Assembly (NCBI GenBank): GCA_002919195.1
Contig: PKEU01000167.1
Coordinates: 1-32,271 of the forward strand
Direction of reading: 5' to 3'
Source: a bacterium
GTDB taxonomy: Bacteria > Bacillota > Limnochordia > DTU080 > RSA5
DNA length: 32,271 nt
The notes below the pieces were generated by a model. It was not told the origin of the DNA, did not search any database, and saw nothing but the letters and a program-made list of their open reading frames with translations. A program made the position numbers and the translations under genes. Positions 1 through 7,873 of this stretch are shown here, one piece after another. Position 1 is the first letter of the stretch, and the number at the start of each line of letters is the position of its first letter.

Positions 1-210
1 AACTTCCAAGTCGGCGACATCAGGGCCGAAGAGGGTATGCAGACGGTGCTCAAAGACAAACGCGACCGGCTCTTGATGGAGGCCATCGTCGCAAGGCCCG
101 AGGATTTCGACCGGGTTTGGGACGCCGGTTTTGCCGATTACCTCCGCTCGGGTGGCCAGGCCATCATTGATGAGCGTGCCGCTAAGTACGAGCAGTACTA
201 CGGAGAGTAG
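1..210 (+). CDS. ABC transporter solute-binding protein, C-terminal part (5' end outside window)
   Basis: Frame 1 is open from the first base to a TAG at 208-210 and gives 69 residues. The sequence includes DRVWDAGFADYLRSGGQA and ends in EQYYGE. A WD-x-YL-x-aGG-q-aIIdER-x-kYEqYYg ending is characteristic of large LplA/YtcQ-type lipoprotein binding proteins of carbohydrate ABC transporters (family knowledge). In that family the missing N-terminus would carry the lipobox and about 450 further residues. Transporter permeases would normally lie upstream, outside the window, and no partner gene follows. A GC-rich hairpin at 285-312 probably ends the transcript. Substrate cannot be told from this fragment. 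Confidence 0.75.
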   Translation, partial: NFQVGDIRAEEGMQTVLKDKRDRLLMEAIVARPEDFDRVWDAGFADYLRSGGQAIIDERAAKYEQYYGE

Positions 211-284
211 GCGCACGAGACTTGCATGAAACGTTGTTGACGCGCCGTGATGAAGCGCTAGTGGGGAAGTGGGCAAAGAGCAAG

Positions 285-312
285 GGGCTGCCGAAAGCTA
301 GACCGGCAGCCC
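285..312 (+). terminator. Hairpin after the solute-binding protein gene
   Basis: GGGCTGCCG (285-293) pairs perfectly with CGGCAGCCC (304-312) over a 10-nt loop. No clean T-run follows, so it is a weak intrinsic terminator. It lies between the end of the first gene and the end of the convergent membrane protein gene and could serve both. Confidence 0.45.
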
Positions 313-351
313 TTCATGATGTTCGCGTGGGTTTGTCTCGCGTCTCGTTCG

Positions 352-903
352 TCAGCCTGCTGTTCCGGAGGGGGCTGGTTTTCTTGGCCAGATCGTGTAG
401 CTGAAGCTCCAGAGGAAGTCGACCATCAGGACGATGCTCCACCTGCCGATGGTGAGCACGAGCTCTTTTGTGCGGGAAGGGTCACCAACCCACCACGTCA
501 TCCCGGCCAAGAGCGCGCACCCGATCGCCCACGCGAGCAGGTGTTTCGCCCACAGGCGCCGCTCGTGACGGGCGTGCTCCGCGCCGTATTTGGGCTTTTT
601 CGCAGGCCTGGGGCCACCGGCAAACCAGTAGGCAAATCGCTCGTCTGCCCACTGGATCATGGACTTCCCAAACGACATCGACACGCCAATGTAGACCGCA
701 GCCAAACCGTGCGCCAGTGTGGCCGAAGCACCGTTTCTTAAGTCGACGGCGGTGAAGGTGACGAGCGCCAGGTCGACGAGAATCGTCGAGCCGAGCAATG
801 CCGCCCCGAGGCGGCGCGCCTTCAATAGGTAACGGCAGGCTAATCCCGCCGCGACCAGCAGCCAAAATGCCAGCTCGCATGCCACGATCATCGCGGCAAG
901 CAT
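352..903 (-). CDS. Small integral membrane protein, YmcC-like
   Basis: This 183-residue protein starts at an ATG (901-903) with GGAG about 8 nt upstream. It has hydrophobic segments near residues 3-25, 33-52, 62-80, 120-140 and 150-168, and a basic loop near 95-117. The central stretch HGLAAVYIGVSMSFGKSMIQ followed by WADERF resembles the uncharacterised Bacillus YmcC membrane proteins, which are about the same length; this is from memory of the family. The role is unknown. The gene is single, divergent from the TetR gene, with its own sigma-A-type promoter at 1010-1038. The relation to YmcC is moderately sure; that it is a real membrane protein gene is likely. Confidence 0.7.
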   Translation of the reverse strand: MLAAMIVACELAFWLLVAAGLACRYLLKARRLGAALLGSTILVDLALVTFTAVDLRNGASATLAHGLAAVYIGVSMSFGKSMIQWADERFAYWFAGGPRPAKKPKYGAEHARHERRLWAKHLLAWAIGCALLAGMTWWVGDPSRTKELVLTIGRWSIVLMVDFLWSFSYTIWPRKPAPSGTAG

Positions 904-1009
904 CCGTCACACTCCCCGTTGCTGGTTTCGCCCGTTTCGCTCTTGGGGTTGCGCTGTCTTGGGATACATCCCCGGTTTTGTAGCACGGGTGTACCAAATA
1001 ACGAGTGCG

Positions 1010-1038
1010 ATTATAGTACGGTCGTGCTCAATAGTCAA
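1010..1038 (-). promoter_or_regulatory. Sigma-A-type promoter for the YmcC-like gene
   Basis: On the minus strand TTGACT (1038-1033) is followed by exactly 17 nt and then a perfect TATAAT (1015-1010). It lies about 110 nt upstream of the membrane protein start. It sits in an AT-richer island between divergent genes, so the neighbouring TetR protein could plausibly act here; no clear operator was found. Confidence 0.75.
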
Positions 1039-1103
1039 TGCCTTTTCTGGCGGGAAACGGGAAAATCGGCCTATTGGCCCACTTCATCTGATACAATGAA
1101 GGT

Positions 1104-1886
1104 ATGCCGAAAATTGTTGATCACGAAAGCCGCCGCCGGCAGCTGGCCGAAGCCACCTGGCGCGTGATTCAACGCGACGGGCTGGAAGGGGTCTCCGTGC
1201 GCAACGTCGCTCGAGAGGCCGGGATGTCGGTCGGAGCCTTGCGGCACTATTTCGCCAGCCAAAGCGAGCTGTTGTCCTTTGCCCTCAACCTTGTCGGTGA
1301 GCGGATCAAGACGCGGATCGCCCAAATGCCCCTGGGCCAAGATCTCCGGGGGGACATTGAATCCGTTGTCGAACAGGTGCTGCCGCTCGACGAGGAAAGG
1401 ACGCTCGAGACGATGGTTTGGCTGGCCTTCCTCGGTCGGACGCTCGTGGATGAGAACCTAGCCAAACTGGCCGCGTCGACCCACGGCGAACTCGCGGCGC
1501 TGTTTCGTCAGGTCGTTGAGATCTTGGCTGGGCACGGTCTGTTGTCGCCCGACGCAGACGTCGAAATTGAGGCGAGGCGGTTTCACGCGCTGGTGGACGG
1601 GCTGGCGCTTCACGCGATGACCAGTGAGCCCAGGCCTTCAGCCGATGAGGTGCGGCGGATCATCCATTATCATTTGGAGCGGATCACCGATCGGCAGTGC
1701 TCCTCCGCCTTAGTTTCTCGGTTGGTTTCCGAAGAAGTAGAGTCTGAGAACCAAAAGGAGCAAAAAGCCCAGCGCCGAGAGAGACAGGAGGAGCAACCGA
1801 CGCTGAGGCGAGCGCAGCCCCAAGAGCAGCGGGGCAAGAGGCGCGAGGAACGGTACGAGAGACGAACCAAGAAGCGGGAGGAATAG
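1104..1886 (+). CDS. TetR/AcrR-family transcriptional regulator with charged C-terminal tail
   Basis: Residues 1-55 form a TetR helix-turn-helix: a helix near EATWRVIQRDGLEGVSVRNV, then AREAGMSVGALRHYFASQSE, with the typical G-x-L/V-R/Y-x-Y-F motif. Residues 60-195 look like the helical ligand and dimer domain, closest to the BetI/PksA style with a TetR_C-like region ending in HYHLERITDR. TetR proteins of this type usually end there. The reading frame instead runs on for about 65 residues made almost only of E, R, Q and K, which is not a known TetR feature. The start is an ATG with GAAGG just upstream. The gene is divergent from the YmcC-like gene, a possible target, and its ligand is unknown. 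The tail may be a low-complexity expansion or readthrough after loss of the original stop. Confidence 0.85.
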   Translation: MPKIVDHESRRRQLAEATWRVIQRDGLEGVSVRNVAREAGMSVGALRHYFASQSELLSFALNLVGERIKTRIAQMPLGQDLRGDIESVVEQVLPLDEERTLETMVWLAFLGRTLVDENLAKLAASTHGELAALFRQVVEILAGHGLLSPDADVEIEARRFHALVDGLALHAMTSEPRPSADEVRRIIHYHLERITDRQCSSALVSRLVSEEVESENQKEQKAQRRERQEEQPTLRRAQPQEQRGKRREERYERRTKKREE

Positions 1887-2021
1887 GGCGGAGGGGAAAG
1901 ATCGAGCCGGGAAAGAGCTCGGCAAGCTCGGCGATTTAGCCCTAAGATTGGGCGATCCTGCCCCATGCTGGCGAGTTGAGAAGCAACGAATGCAAGGCCG
2001 CAGGAGAGCGCGCTAGGGGGT

Positions 2022-2804
2022 GTGGTCTTGGCCGTTCAACGGCTGCCCAGGGCCCACAAACTTCATCAAAATGCAAGGTTGGCCGGCTTCATCGACGTGG
2101 AGACCACTGGCCTCTCCGGCGTTCACGATGAGGTTGTCGAGTTTGCTATGGTGCTTTTTGCTTTTGACCCAGAGACCGGGGATATCCTAGGCATCGTTGA
2201 CGAATACGTCGGCCTGCGTGATCCTGGAAGGCCGATTCCACCGAGGGCGACCGCTGTTCACGGCATCCGTGATGCCGATGTGCGCGGCAAGCGCCTCGAC
2301 GAGCGACGAATACGCGCGCTGATCGATCAGGCCGAATTTCTGGTGGCTCACAACGCTCGCTTCGACCGGGCGTTTGTGGAGCGGCTTTTTCCCGGCGCTC
2401 GAAAGAAGCAGTGGCACTGCTCGATGAGTGAAATACCTTGGAAAGGCTTGGGATTTCGATCCCGGGGATTGCACAATCTCCTGGCCGACCACAACATCCG
2501 CATCGAGCGGGCGCACCGGGGCCTTGACGACGTGTTAGGAGCGCTCGCCCTGCTCGCGTCGGCCGATTCTTCCGGAAGTTGCTACTTCAAATACATCGTC
2601 GCCCAGCATTATAAGCTCGACCTCGCGGGCCTATCCGCCTGGCAAACGCCCTCAGCTTCATCGGATCAATTCGCGAGTGACGTGTCTGTTGTGGCGCAAA
2701 GGCAAGGCGGTCACGATCCCAAGAGCCGTCAACGATTCAGCGAACGCACCGCCCGCTTGTTTGGGACGCTGTTTGGTCGGTGGAGGTCAAAAGAGCCAAA
2801 TTAA
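2022..2804 (+). CDS. DEDDh 3'-5' exonuclease domain protein (DnaQ / Pol III epsilon-like)
   Basis: This 260-residue protein has all five catalytic positions of the DEDDh exonuclease fold: D25 and E27 in FIDVETTG, D115 in HNARFD, and H165 and D170 in HRGLDD. VHGI near residue 79 is the usual Exo spacer motif. Such enzymes degrade DNA or RNA from the 3' end using two metal ions. Residues 190-260 have no recognised domain and are basic and Ser/Gln-rich. It is not fused to PolC or to a helicase, so it is a stand-alone epsilon-like or RNase T-like enzyme whose substrate cannot be assigned. The chosen GTG start has a purine-rich GGGGG just upstream but is not certain; the nuclease domain begins only near residue 20. 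It is a single gene flanked by non-coding stretches. Confidence 0.85.
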   Translation: MVLAVQRLPRAHKLHQNARLAGFIDVETTGLSGVHDEVVEFAMVLFAFDPETGDILGIVDEYVGLRDPGRPIPPRATAVHGIRDADVRGKRLDERRIRALIDQAEFLVAHNARFDRAFVERLFPGARKKQWHCSMSEIPWKGLGFRSRGLHNLLADHNIRIERAHRGLDDVLGALALLASADSSGSCYFKYIVAQHYKLDLAGLSAWQTPSASSDQFASDVSVVAQRQGGHDPKSRQRFSERTARLFGTLFGRWRSKEPN

Positions 2805-2968
2805 GCAAACGGCCACGCGTGCCTCTGTCGCTCTCCTCCTCGCCCTCCGCATTGCCCTTCCTTTCTCCTCTACCGCAGTAACCGCCCTGCGTCGGTCATC
2901 GGCACCTCTCCTGAGTGACCACTCCTTTGGAAGTTACCACCCCTTTGGTCCAGCGACGGGTGGAAAAT
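2805..2968. other. Non-coding gap between convergent genes
   Basis: No gene is supported here. The stretch holds a short imperfect direct repeat, with CCTTTGG at about 2925 and again at about 2941 around ACCAC motifs. No hairpin with a T-run was seen, although it separates the ends of two convergent genes. Confidence 0.4.
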
Positions 2969-3847
2969 TCATCCGAGGGCGAGGGCGGCCAAAGCGATGA
3001 CCATGGTGCACGCCCCGACGAGGCGCTTCCACGTACCGCTTTCCTTGAGCAAGACAGTGCCCATGATGGCGCCTACAAGAATGCTCACTTCGCGGGCCGG
3101 GGCGATGTAGCTAGCAGGCGTGAACGACAAAGCTTGCAGCACGAGGATGTACGCCAAAGGACCGAAGAGCCCGACGAGGAGCGCCCGCCGGCCGTTCTCA
3201 CGCCATTCTCTCACCACGAGGGACCAGCGGCTCGCGACGTAGGGAACCATCAACACCGTGCGAACAACGTTCGCGCCCCAATCGAGAAGGATCGGGGGGA
3301 CCAGCCATGCACTCACAGCATGTTTGTCCCATAACGTGTAGGTGGCAATGAACAGCGCGACCAGCAGGCCGTATTGAACCGCCAACCGGGACGATGAGCT
3401 GTCGCTCCCTTTTTTCCGGCTGTCGGCCAGGAGAAAGATGCTGATGGAGACGAGCACCGCTCCGAGCAGTGCGGTGATGGAAGGCCGTTCGCCAAACAAG
3501 GTGATGGCCCCCGTGGTGGCGAGCAGCGGAGCAGTGCCGCGGGCGACGGGGTAGACCAGCGAAAGATCGCCGACGCTGTAACCCTTTTGCAGCGCCAGGT
3601 AGTAGATCAGGTGGAGGAAGCCGCTCCCAAGGATTGCGACCATTGGCTCTCTCCCGAAAGCTAGGCCGGGCCGGGTAGTGAGCGCGACGTAAAACCCGAC
3701 GGGGGTGTAAAGGAGCGATGCGCACAAGGCGGAGAGCCAGACAAAGGCGGGACCGCCGCCGGTTCGTTGGGCTTGCTTGGCCAGGAGGTTCCACGTAGCG
3801 TGAAATAGGGCGGAAACGAGAAGGAGGCTCATGGCAAGAGCAGTCAT
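2969..3847 (-). CDS. EamA-family (DMT superfamily) transporter
   Basis: This 292-residue protein has about ten hydrophobic segments arranged as two EamA repeats. The first covers roughly residues 3-140 and includes LVYPVARGTAPLLATTGAI, then LFGERPS, a hallmark of the family. The second covers roughly 155-290 and ends VGACTMVIALAALALG. EamA proteins export or import small metabolites such as amino acids or nucleosides; the substrate here is unknown. The loop near 143-153 (SRKKGSDSSSS) is the cytoplasmic linker between halves. The start is the ATG at 3847, with AGGACTTTG upstream as a moderate ribosome site. It is monocistronic, convergent with the exonuclease gene. Confidence 0.88.
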   Translation of the reverse strand: MTALAMSLLLVSALFHATWNLLAKQAQRTGGGPAFVWLSALCASLLYTPVGFYVALTTRPGLAFGREPMVAILGSGFLHLIYYLALQKGYSVGDLSLVYPVARGTAPLLATTGAITLFGERPSITALLGAVLVSISIFLLADSRKKGSDSSSSRLAVQYGLLVALFIATYTLWDKHAVSAWLVPPILLDWGANVVRTVLMVPYVASRWSLVVREWRENGRRALLVGLFGPLAYILVLQALSFTPASYIAPAREVSILVGAIMGTVLLKESGTWKRLVGACTMVIALAALALG

Positions 3848-3936
3848 TCAAAGTCCTCTCCCGTGTGGCTGTCTGTGGAAGGGGGTATGTGGGCCGTGAC
3901 GGCGCCGGCGATCCCTGGGCACCCTGGACATCAAGT

Positions 3937-4356
3937 TCACGCCGTGCTGCTTCCGGAGTTGAGCCGGGAGGCTTCTCGGAGGAGAGCACCGATCGCGTTC
4001 CGCTGCTTTTCAAGCTCTTCGAGCGAACGGAGTTTCACATGGCGCATCCTCTTGCCCTGGCCTTCGAGGATTCCGAGCGGATCGTCCAGGTCGGTGCCTC
4101 GCATGAAATATAAATTGACCCACTTGGTGTGAGGCGAAAGGGCAGCTAGCCCCCACCCGTCGTAACCGTACTGCCGGACGCCGTAGCTAATGACGGCATC
4201 GTCGCAATCCACAACGTACACAACGTCGGGAAGAGTCTGCAAAACCAACCGGTGCGCTTCGAGGTAAAGGCGCCCAATCGAGGCGGCTTTTCCTTGCACC
4301 AGCTCCAGGAGCTGTTCCTCGGTTGGCCGCTCGATTGTGGCATGCTTTCTTGCCAA
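3937..4356 (-). CDS. DUF1801 domain protein
   Basis: The domain starts near ATIERPTEEQLLELV and contains VVDCDDAVISYGVRQYGYDG, then the segment TKWVNLYFMRGTDLDDPLGI with GKRMRHVKLRSLEEL. This matches the YdhG/DUF1801 (PF08818) fold. The function of the family is unsettled and no catalytic residue can be named. The open frame extends to 4455, but the real start is very probably the TTG at 4354-4356, because AAAGGAGG lies at 4367-4374, 10 nt upstream. That gives 139 residues, the normal size for the family. It is a single gene with no obvious operon partner. Confidence 0.8.
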   Translation of the reverse strand: MARKHATIERPTEEQLLELVQGKAASIGRLYLEAHRLVLQTLPDVVYVVDCDDAVISYGVRQYGYDGWGLAALSPHTKWVNLYFMRGTDLDDPLGILEGQGKRMRHVKLRSLEELEKQRNAIGALLREASRLNSGSSTA

Positions 4357-4680
4357 GGTTTGTGCGCCTCCTTTCTCGCAACGAAGTCTTCGTAGCCGCA
4401 AGAGACATTCCTGCGTTTGTGGGTCGTGGCTGGATGGACCCGTCGACGGGCTCAAAGCTGCTTCGTGGGTGCCACTCTCAGGAGTGCCGCTCGCATTATG
4501 CCCAGGGGATTGCGCTCAAGGGATCATGGCTTGCGCCGCGGTTCAGAGTTGAGCGCTCGTCACACCTAGGATCGGCCCATTTTTGTCGAAGTGAATAGCT
4601 GGGCGAAAAGACTGTGAAAGTGGCACTTATCAATCGAGGGTTGTGAGGGAAGCCGCGCGTTTGGAGGGGGCCGGGCGAAG
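4357..4680. other. Intergenic region between DUF1801 and BNR_4 genes
   Basis: About 320 nt between divergent genes. Only the ribosome binding sites at its two ends (cctcc at 4367-4371 for the minus-strand gene and GGAGG near 4663-4668 for the plus-strand gene) are clear. I could not place a convincing -35/-10 pair. Confidence 0.4.
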
Positions 4681-6291
4681 GTGTTGTCGATGGACGCTCC
4701 TGGGGCAATGGAGATCGTGGCAGTGGCCGAAGTGTGGTCCGCTCATCCGGTCGGGTTTGCGCTGCTAACAGCGCCACCCTACCAGTATGTGGCGTATTAC
4801 GACGCAAAACGGCGGATGACGGTGGCTTCGCGGCGTTTGGATGGCGGAGACTGGGTGAAACAGGTCTTACCTGAACAACTCGGATGGGATAGCCACAACA
4901 ACGTCACCCTTGCCCTCGACGGGGATGGGCACCTTCACGTCGCAGGAAACATGCACGTCAATCCGCTGGTCTACTTCCGGAGTGAAAGGCCTCACGACGT
5001 GACGAGCCTGGTTCGTGTTTCGCACATGGTCGGGCGAGAAGAAGAGCGGGTGACTTACCCGCGATTTTTGCGTGGCCCTCGGGGCGAATTGCTCTTTACG
5101 TACCGGGATGGCTCGAGCGGTAGCGGCAACGAAATTTACAACGTCTACGACCTCCGTACGAGGAGCTGGAAGCGTTTGCTCGATGTCCCGCTGATATCGG
5201 GAGAGGGGCGGATGAACGCCTATGTGGAGGGGCCCTTGCCTGGACCTGATGGATATTACCATATGGCGTGGGTGTGGCGGGATACCCCCGACGCGGCGAC
5301 GAACCACGATGTTTCCTACGCGCGCAGCAAAGACTTGATTCACTGGGAAAAAAGTGACGGCACACCCTACAAGCTGCCGATTACCATCGATACCGCAGAA
5401 ATCATCGATCCTGTGCCCCCTTTTGGTGGCGCGATCAATAATAACGTGAAAATCGGCTTCGACTCGAAAGGGCGGGTCGTCGTCAGCTACCACAAATATG
5501 ACGACAACGGAATCACTCAATTGTACAATGCCCGCAGGGAAGTGGACGGCTGGAGGATTTATCAGACAGGCCGTTGGGAGTACCGCTGGGAGTTTGGCGG
5601 AGGCGGGACGATCCCCTTTGACATCCGGTTAGATCCCGTTCGCGTGGTGAAGCTGCAGGCAGGAGCCGGGTCTAGTGGGCCGGCGGCTGGATCAGGGCAG
5701 GCGCCGGCGTTGTCGTTGTGGGGTACGCTGAACCCGTCACCGGATTCGTCGCCAAACCCAGCCTTAAAGATGGCACCAGATCCGGCGTTACGCAAGGCGC
5801 TGGATCCCAGGCTCCGGCTCACGCCGGATCTGGCGCTGCGACACAGGGCCGACCCAGCATTAGACTGGTCATTTCAATCCACCAAAGCGTTGCCGTCGAG
5901 GGCTCCAGCGGACGCAAGGCAACGATCGGAGGCTCTACCCGGGTGGGGCGAGGGCAGCGGTAAGGGCGTCCGGTTGATCCAAACGTATACGCACGTCTCC
6001 TACGGGCGAGTCTTGATGGAATTGGACGAAGAGACATTGCAACCGATTGCCGTGCACGAAGCTCCACCTCCACTCCCGGAAGAGTTGGCCGTTCCCGAAA
6101 GCTCGTTTCCCGGCATGGAAGTGCAATGGGCCAATGACCTGGGTGAAAGCCCGCAACCAAGCACTTGGTATATGTTGCGGTGGGAAAGTCTCAAACCCAA
6201 CCGGGATCGCCCTCGAACGGGCCCCCTTCCGCCCCCCTCGATGTTGCGCGTGATCAAAGTTGCGTCAGGTACCGGAAGCGGGTCGCCGTGA
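4681..6291 (+). CDS. BNR-4 repeat (PF15892-like) protein, probable polysaccharide-active beta-propeller
   Basis: Residues 20-330 carry BNR_4 hallmarks: QYVAYYDAKRRMTVASRRLD, QLGWDSHNNVTLALDGDGHL, HVAGNMH, VTYPRFLRGPRGELLFTYRD, and DVSYARSKDLIHWEKSDG. BNR_4 propellers include lyases and hydrolases for acidic polysaccharides such as ulvan-type chains, so a carbohydrate role is likely, though the exact reaction is unknown. There is no signal peptide, so it would act in the cytoplasm on imported oligosaccharides. The family core resumes near residue 425 (VRLIQTYTHVSYGRVLMELD). Between them lies a Gly/Pro/Ala/Asp-rich insert (about 327-420) with five 8-residue repeats. The start is GTG 4681 with GGAGG 12 nt upstream; ATG 4690 is an alternative. 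The gene stands alone. Confidence 0.8.
   Translation: MLSMDAPGAMEIVAVAEVWSAHPVGFALLTAPPYQYVAYYDAKRRMTVASRRLDGGDWVKQVLPEQLGWDSHNNVTLALDGDGHLHVAGNMHVNPLVYFRSERPHDVTSLVRVSHMVGREEERVTYPRFLRGPRGELLFTYRDGSSGSGNEIYNVYDLRTRSWKRLLDVPLISGEGRMNAYVEGPLPGPDGYYHMAWVWRDTPDAATNHDVSYARSKDLIHWEKSDGTPYKLPITIDTAEIIDPVPPFGGAINNNVKIGFDSKGRVVVSYHKYDDNGITQLYNARREVDGWRIYQTGRWEYRWEFGGGGTIPFDIRLDPVRVVKLQAGAGSSGPAAGSGQAPALSLWGTLNPSPDSSPNPALKMAPDPALRKALDPRLRLTPDLALRHRADPALDWSFQSTKALPSRAPADARQRSEALPGWGEGSGKGVRLIQTYTHVSYGRVLMELDEETLQPIAVHEAPPPLPEELAVPESSFPGMEVQWANDLGESPQPSTWYMLRWESLKPNRDRPRTGPLPPPSMLRVIKVASGTGSGSP
5749..5868 (+). repeat. Five degenerate 24-bp tandem units inside the BNR_4 gene
   Basis: Read in frame, the units are SPNPALKM, APDPALRK, ALDPRLRL, TPDLALRH and RADPALDW. 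The shared core is P/D-P-A-L-R. The period is exactly 24 nt, so length changes keep the frame. This stretch interrupts an otherwise conserved beta-propeller. Confidence 0.8.
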
Positions 6292-6455
6292 TACACGCTC
6301 CGTCTCGAAGCTTGCTGCGCCGCTCGATCGTGAGCCAGCATGCCATCTCCAGGTAACGCACGGCCTTTGCGACGGTTTTCCGGTGCCAGTGGATGAGCCT
6401 TGCGAGAGAGGTGTAGGTAAAGTAAAGTAGCTTACCCTATAGTCTGGAATCCCGG

Positions 6456-6473
6456 GTCTGTTCCAAAACAGAC
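6456..6473. repeat. 7-bp inverted repeat in intergenic region
   Basis: GTCTGTT (6456-6462), CCAA, AACAGAC (6467-6473) forms a perfect short dyad, and a further ACAGAC follows at about 6484-6489. It lies between the converging ends of the BNR_4 gene and the minus-strand ABC operon. It may be a protein site or a small terminator-like hairpin without a T-run. Confidence 0.35.
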
Positions 6474-6516
6474 ATAGGCTCGAAACAGACGCGCTGGATC
6501 GGATCCTGGGCGCACT

Positions 6517-6849
6517 TTACGGTGCGGGGGATTGCTCCTCATAGGCCGGAAGGTTCATCGCCTGTCGCAGCAGGGCAAAAAACTCATCGGCCAACACCAC
6601 TTCAAATTCCGGACCGAGGCTCCGGACCAAGATCAGCGCATCGGTAGGCGTGAGATTCCACGCCAAGAGCCCGATCGCCGCAAACATCTCCAAGTAAGAC
6701 GCGCTCTTTTTCAAAAATTCTTGGAGTTGGTCGAGGGGCCATGCGACGGGGTAGAAATAGCCGACACCGGAGGGACCGGCGACGAGGTAGTCGATTTCGG
6801 TTGCAGTCTCGTGGTAGTAGTTGAGGATGGCGGTGCCTGGCCGGTTCAT
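6517..6849 (-). pseudogene. C-terminal fragment of a GxGYxYP-family protein
   Basis: The 110 residues from ATG 6849 include AILNYYHETATEIDYLVAGP, then SGVGYFYP, which fits the G-x-G-Y-x-Y-P signature (GVGYFYP here). A tail EFEVVLADEFFALLRQA follows. In the GxGYxYP family (PF14323, putative glycoside hydrolases of 500 or more residues) these elements lie at the C-terminus. Everything before them is missing here, so this is most likely a deletion relic. The frame also opens further upstream from GTG 6957, overlapping the ABC ATPase stop by one base, but those residues do not resemble the family. GAGGTG lies just before ATG 6849, so a short protein could still be made. Confidence 0.65.
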
Positions 6850-6956
6850 CGCGTCACCTCTCGTGCCGTCGTCAAGGTGAGTGGCGATCATCCTGTTACA
6901 TCTGGGACAAACCTGCCGGGAAAACGTGCCGGGACTCGCTAGCCGGCAATCATTCA

Positions 6957-7739
6957 CTAGGCGCGAGCATGTCCGCTCTCGGGGGTACTTCGCCGGCCTG
7001 CGATGATCAAACTGAGCACTTCGTCTTCGGTGGCTTCGGCGATGGAAAGGGTGCCGACGATTTCGCCCTGGCGCAGGACGGCGATTCGGTCACCGACTTC
7101 AAAGATCTCCTGCATCCGGTGGCTGATGATGATGATCGAGACGCCCTGGTCGCGAAGGTCCGAGACGAGTTCGAGGAGCCGGCGGGAAGCGTTAGGCGAG
7201 AGATTGGCCGTCGGCTCGTCCATAATGAGCACCTTGGGATTAAAGGCAAGAGCCCTAGCGATCGCCACGGCCTGCTGCCGGCCGCCGGAGAGCGTTTCGA
7301 CGGGGAGGCGCAAGGAGGGGAGAAAAAGGTTCATGCGCTCGAGGACCCGGGCAGCTTCCTGCTCCATCTGTTTGCGGTTGACCAGCCCGCGGATCGTAGG
7401 CCAGCGGCCGAGGAAGATGTTGGAGGACACATCGAGATTGCCACAGAGGGCGAAGTCCTGATAGATCATCTCGATTCCCAGCCGGCGAGAATCCAACGGC
7501 GAGTGGATCGTCACAGGGCGCCCTTCGAAAAAGATTTCGCCCGCGTCGGCCCGGTAGGCTCCGGTCAGGATCTTCATTAGGGTGGACTTGCCGGCCGAGT
7601 TGTCGCCGACCAGCCCCAAGATCTCCCCGTGGTAGAGGTCGAGATCGACCCCCTTGAGCGCTTGGATGGCGCCAAAGCGTTTGACGATTCCCCGCATGGA
7701 GATGATCGGCGTGGTTGGCTTGGTCGCCCTCGCGTTCAT
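6957..7739 (-). CDS. Sugar ABC transporter ATP-binding protein (ribose/fructose type, single NBD)
   Basis: This 260-residue protein has Walker A GDNSAGKST (45-53), the Q-loop at IYQDFALC (92-99), the signature LSGGRQQ (150-156), Walker B VLIMDEP (170-176) and the switch histidine H207 in SHRMQ. It matches the single-domain ATPases (FrcA-like) that pair with RbsC-type permeases, unlike the double-length RbsA. It energises import of a monosaccharide at the cytoplasmic membrane. It is the third gene of the operon after the permease and the binding protein, with a hairpin in the 134-nt gap before it. The start is ATG 7739, supported by the normal family N-terminus (PIISMRGIVKRFGAIQALKG). Confidence 0.93.
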   Translation of the reverse strand: MNARATKPTTPIISMRGIVKRFGAIQALKGVDLDLYHGEILGLVGDNSAGKSTLMKILTGAYRADAGEIFFEGRPVTIHSPLDSRRLGIEMIYQDFALCGNLDVSSNIFLGRWPTIRGLVNRKQMEQEAARVLERMNLFLPSLRLPVETLSGGRQQAVAIARALAFNPKVLIMDEPTANLSPNASRRLLELVSDLRDQGVSIIIISHRMQEIFEVGDRIAVLRQGEIVGTLSIAEATEDEVLSLIIAGRRSTPESGHARA

Positions 7740-7808
7740 GCCGTTTTCGCCCCTGCGTCGTGGTTAGACCTGTCGATTGATCTCGACGCCCGGAGAAGCT
7801 CGGAACGA

Positions 7809-7854
7809 GGGCGAGGCCCCGAGGGTCTGCCCAAGCTCGCCCCGCTCCGAGCGG
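7809..7854 (-). promoter_or_regulatory. Intercistronic GC-rich hairpins between binding-protein and ATPase genes
   Basis: GGGCGAG (7809-7815) pairs with CTCGCCC (7836-7842), and CCGCTC-C-GAGCGG (7842-7854) forms a second dyad. Such structures after a binding-protein gene commonly stabilise its mRNA or attenuate downstream expression, giving more binding protein than ATPase. No T-run follows, so full termination is unlikely. The role is inferred. Confidence 0.4.
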
Positions 7855-7873
7855 TTTCCGGGCAAATTTTAGT

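Noticed and set aside
1091-1096. TACAAT as a -10 box for the TetR gene
   Set aside because: It is only 7 nt before the ATG and has no -35 hexamer at a suitable distance.
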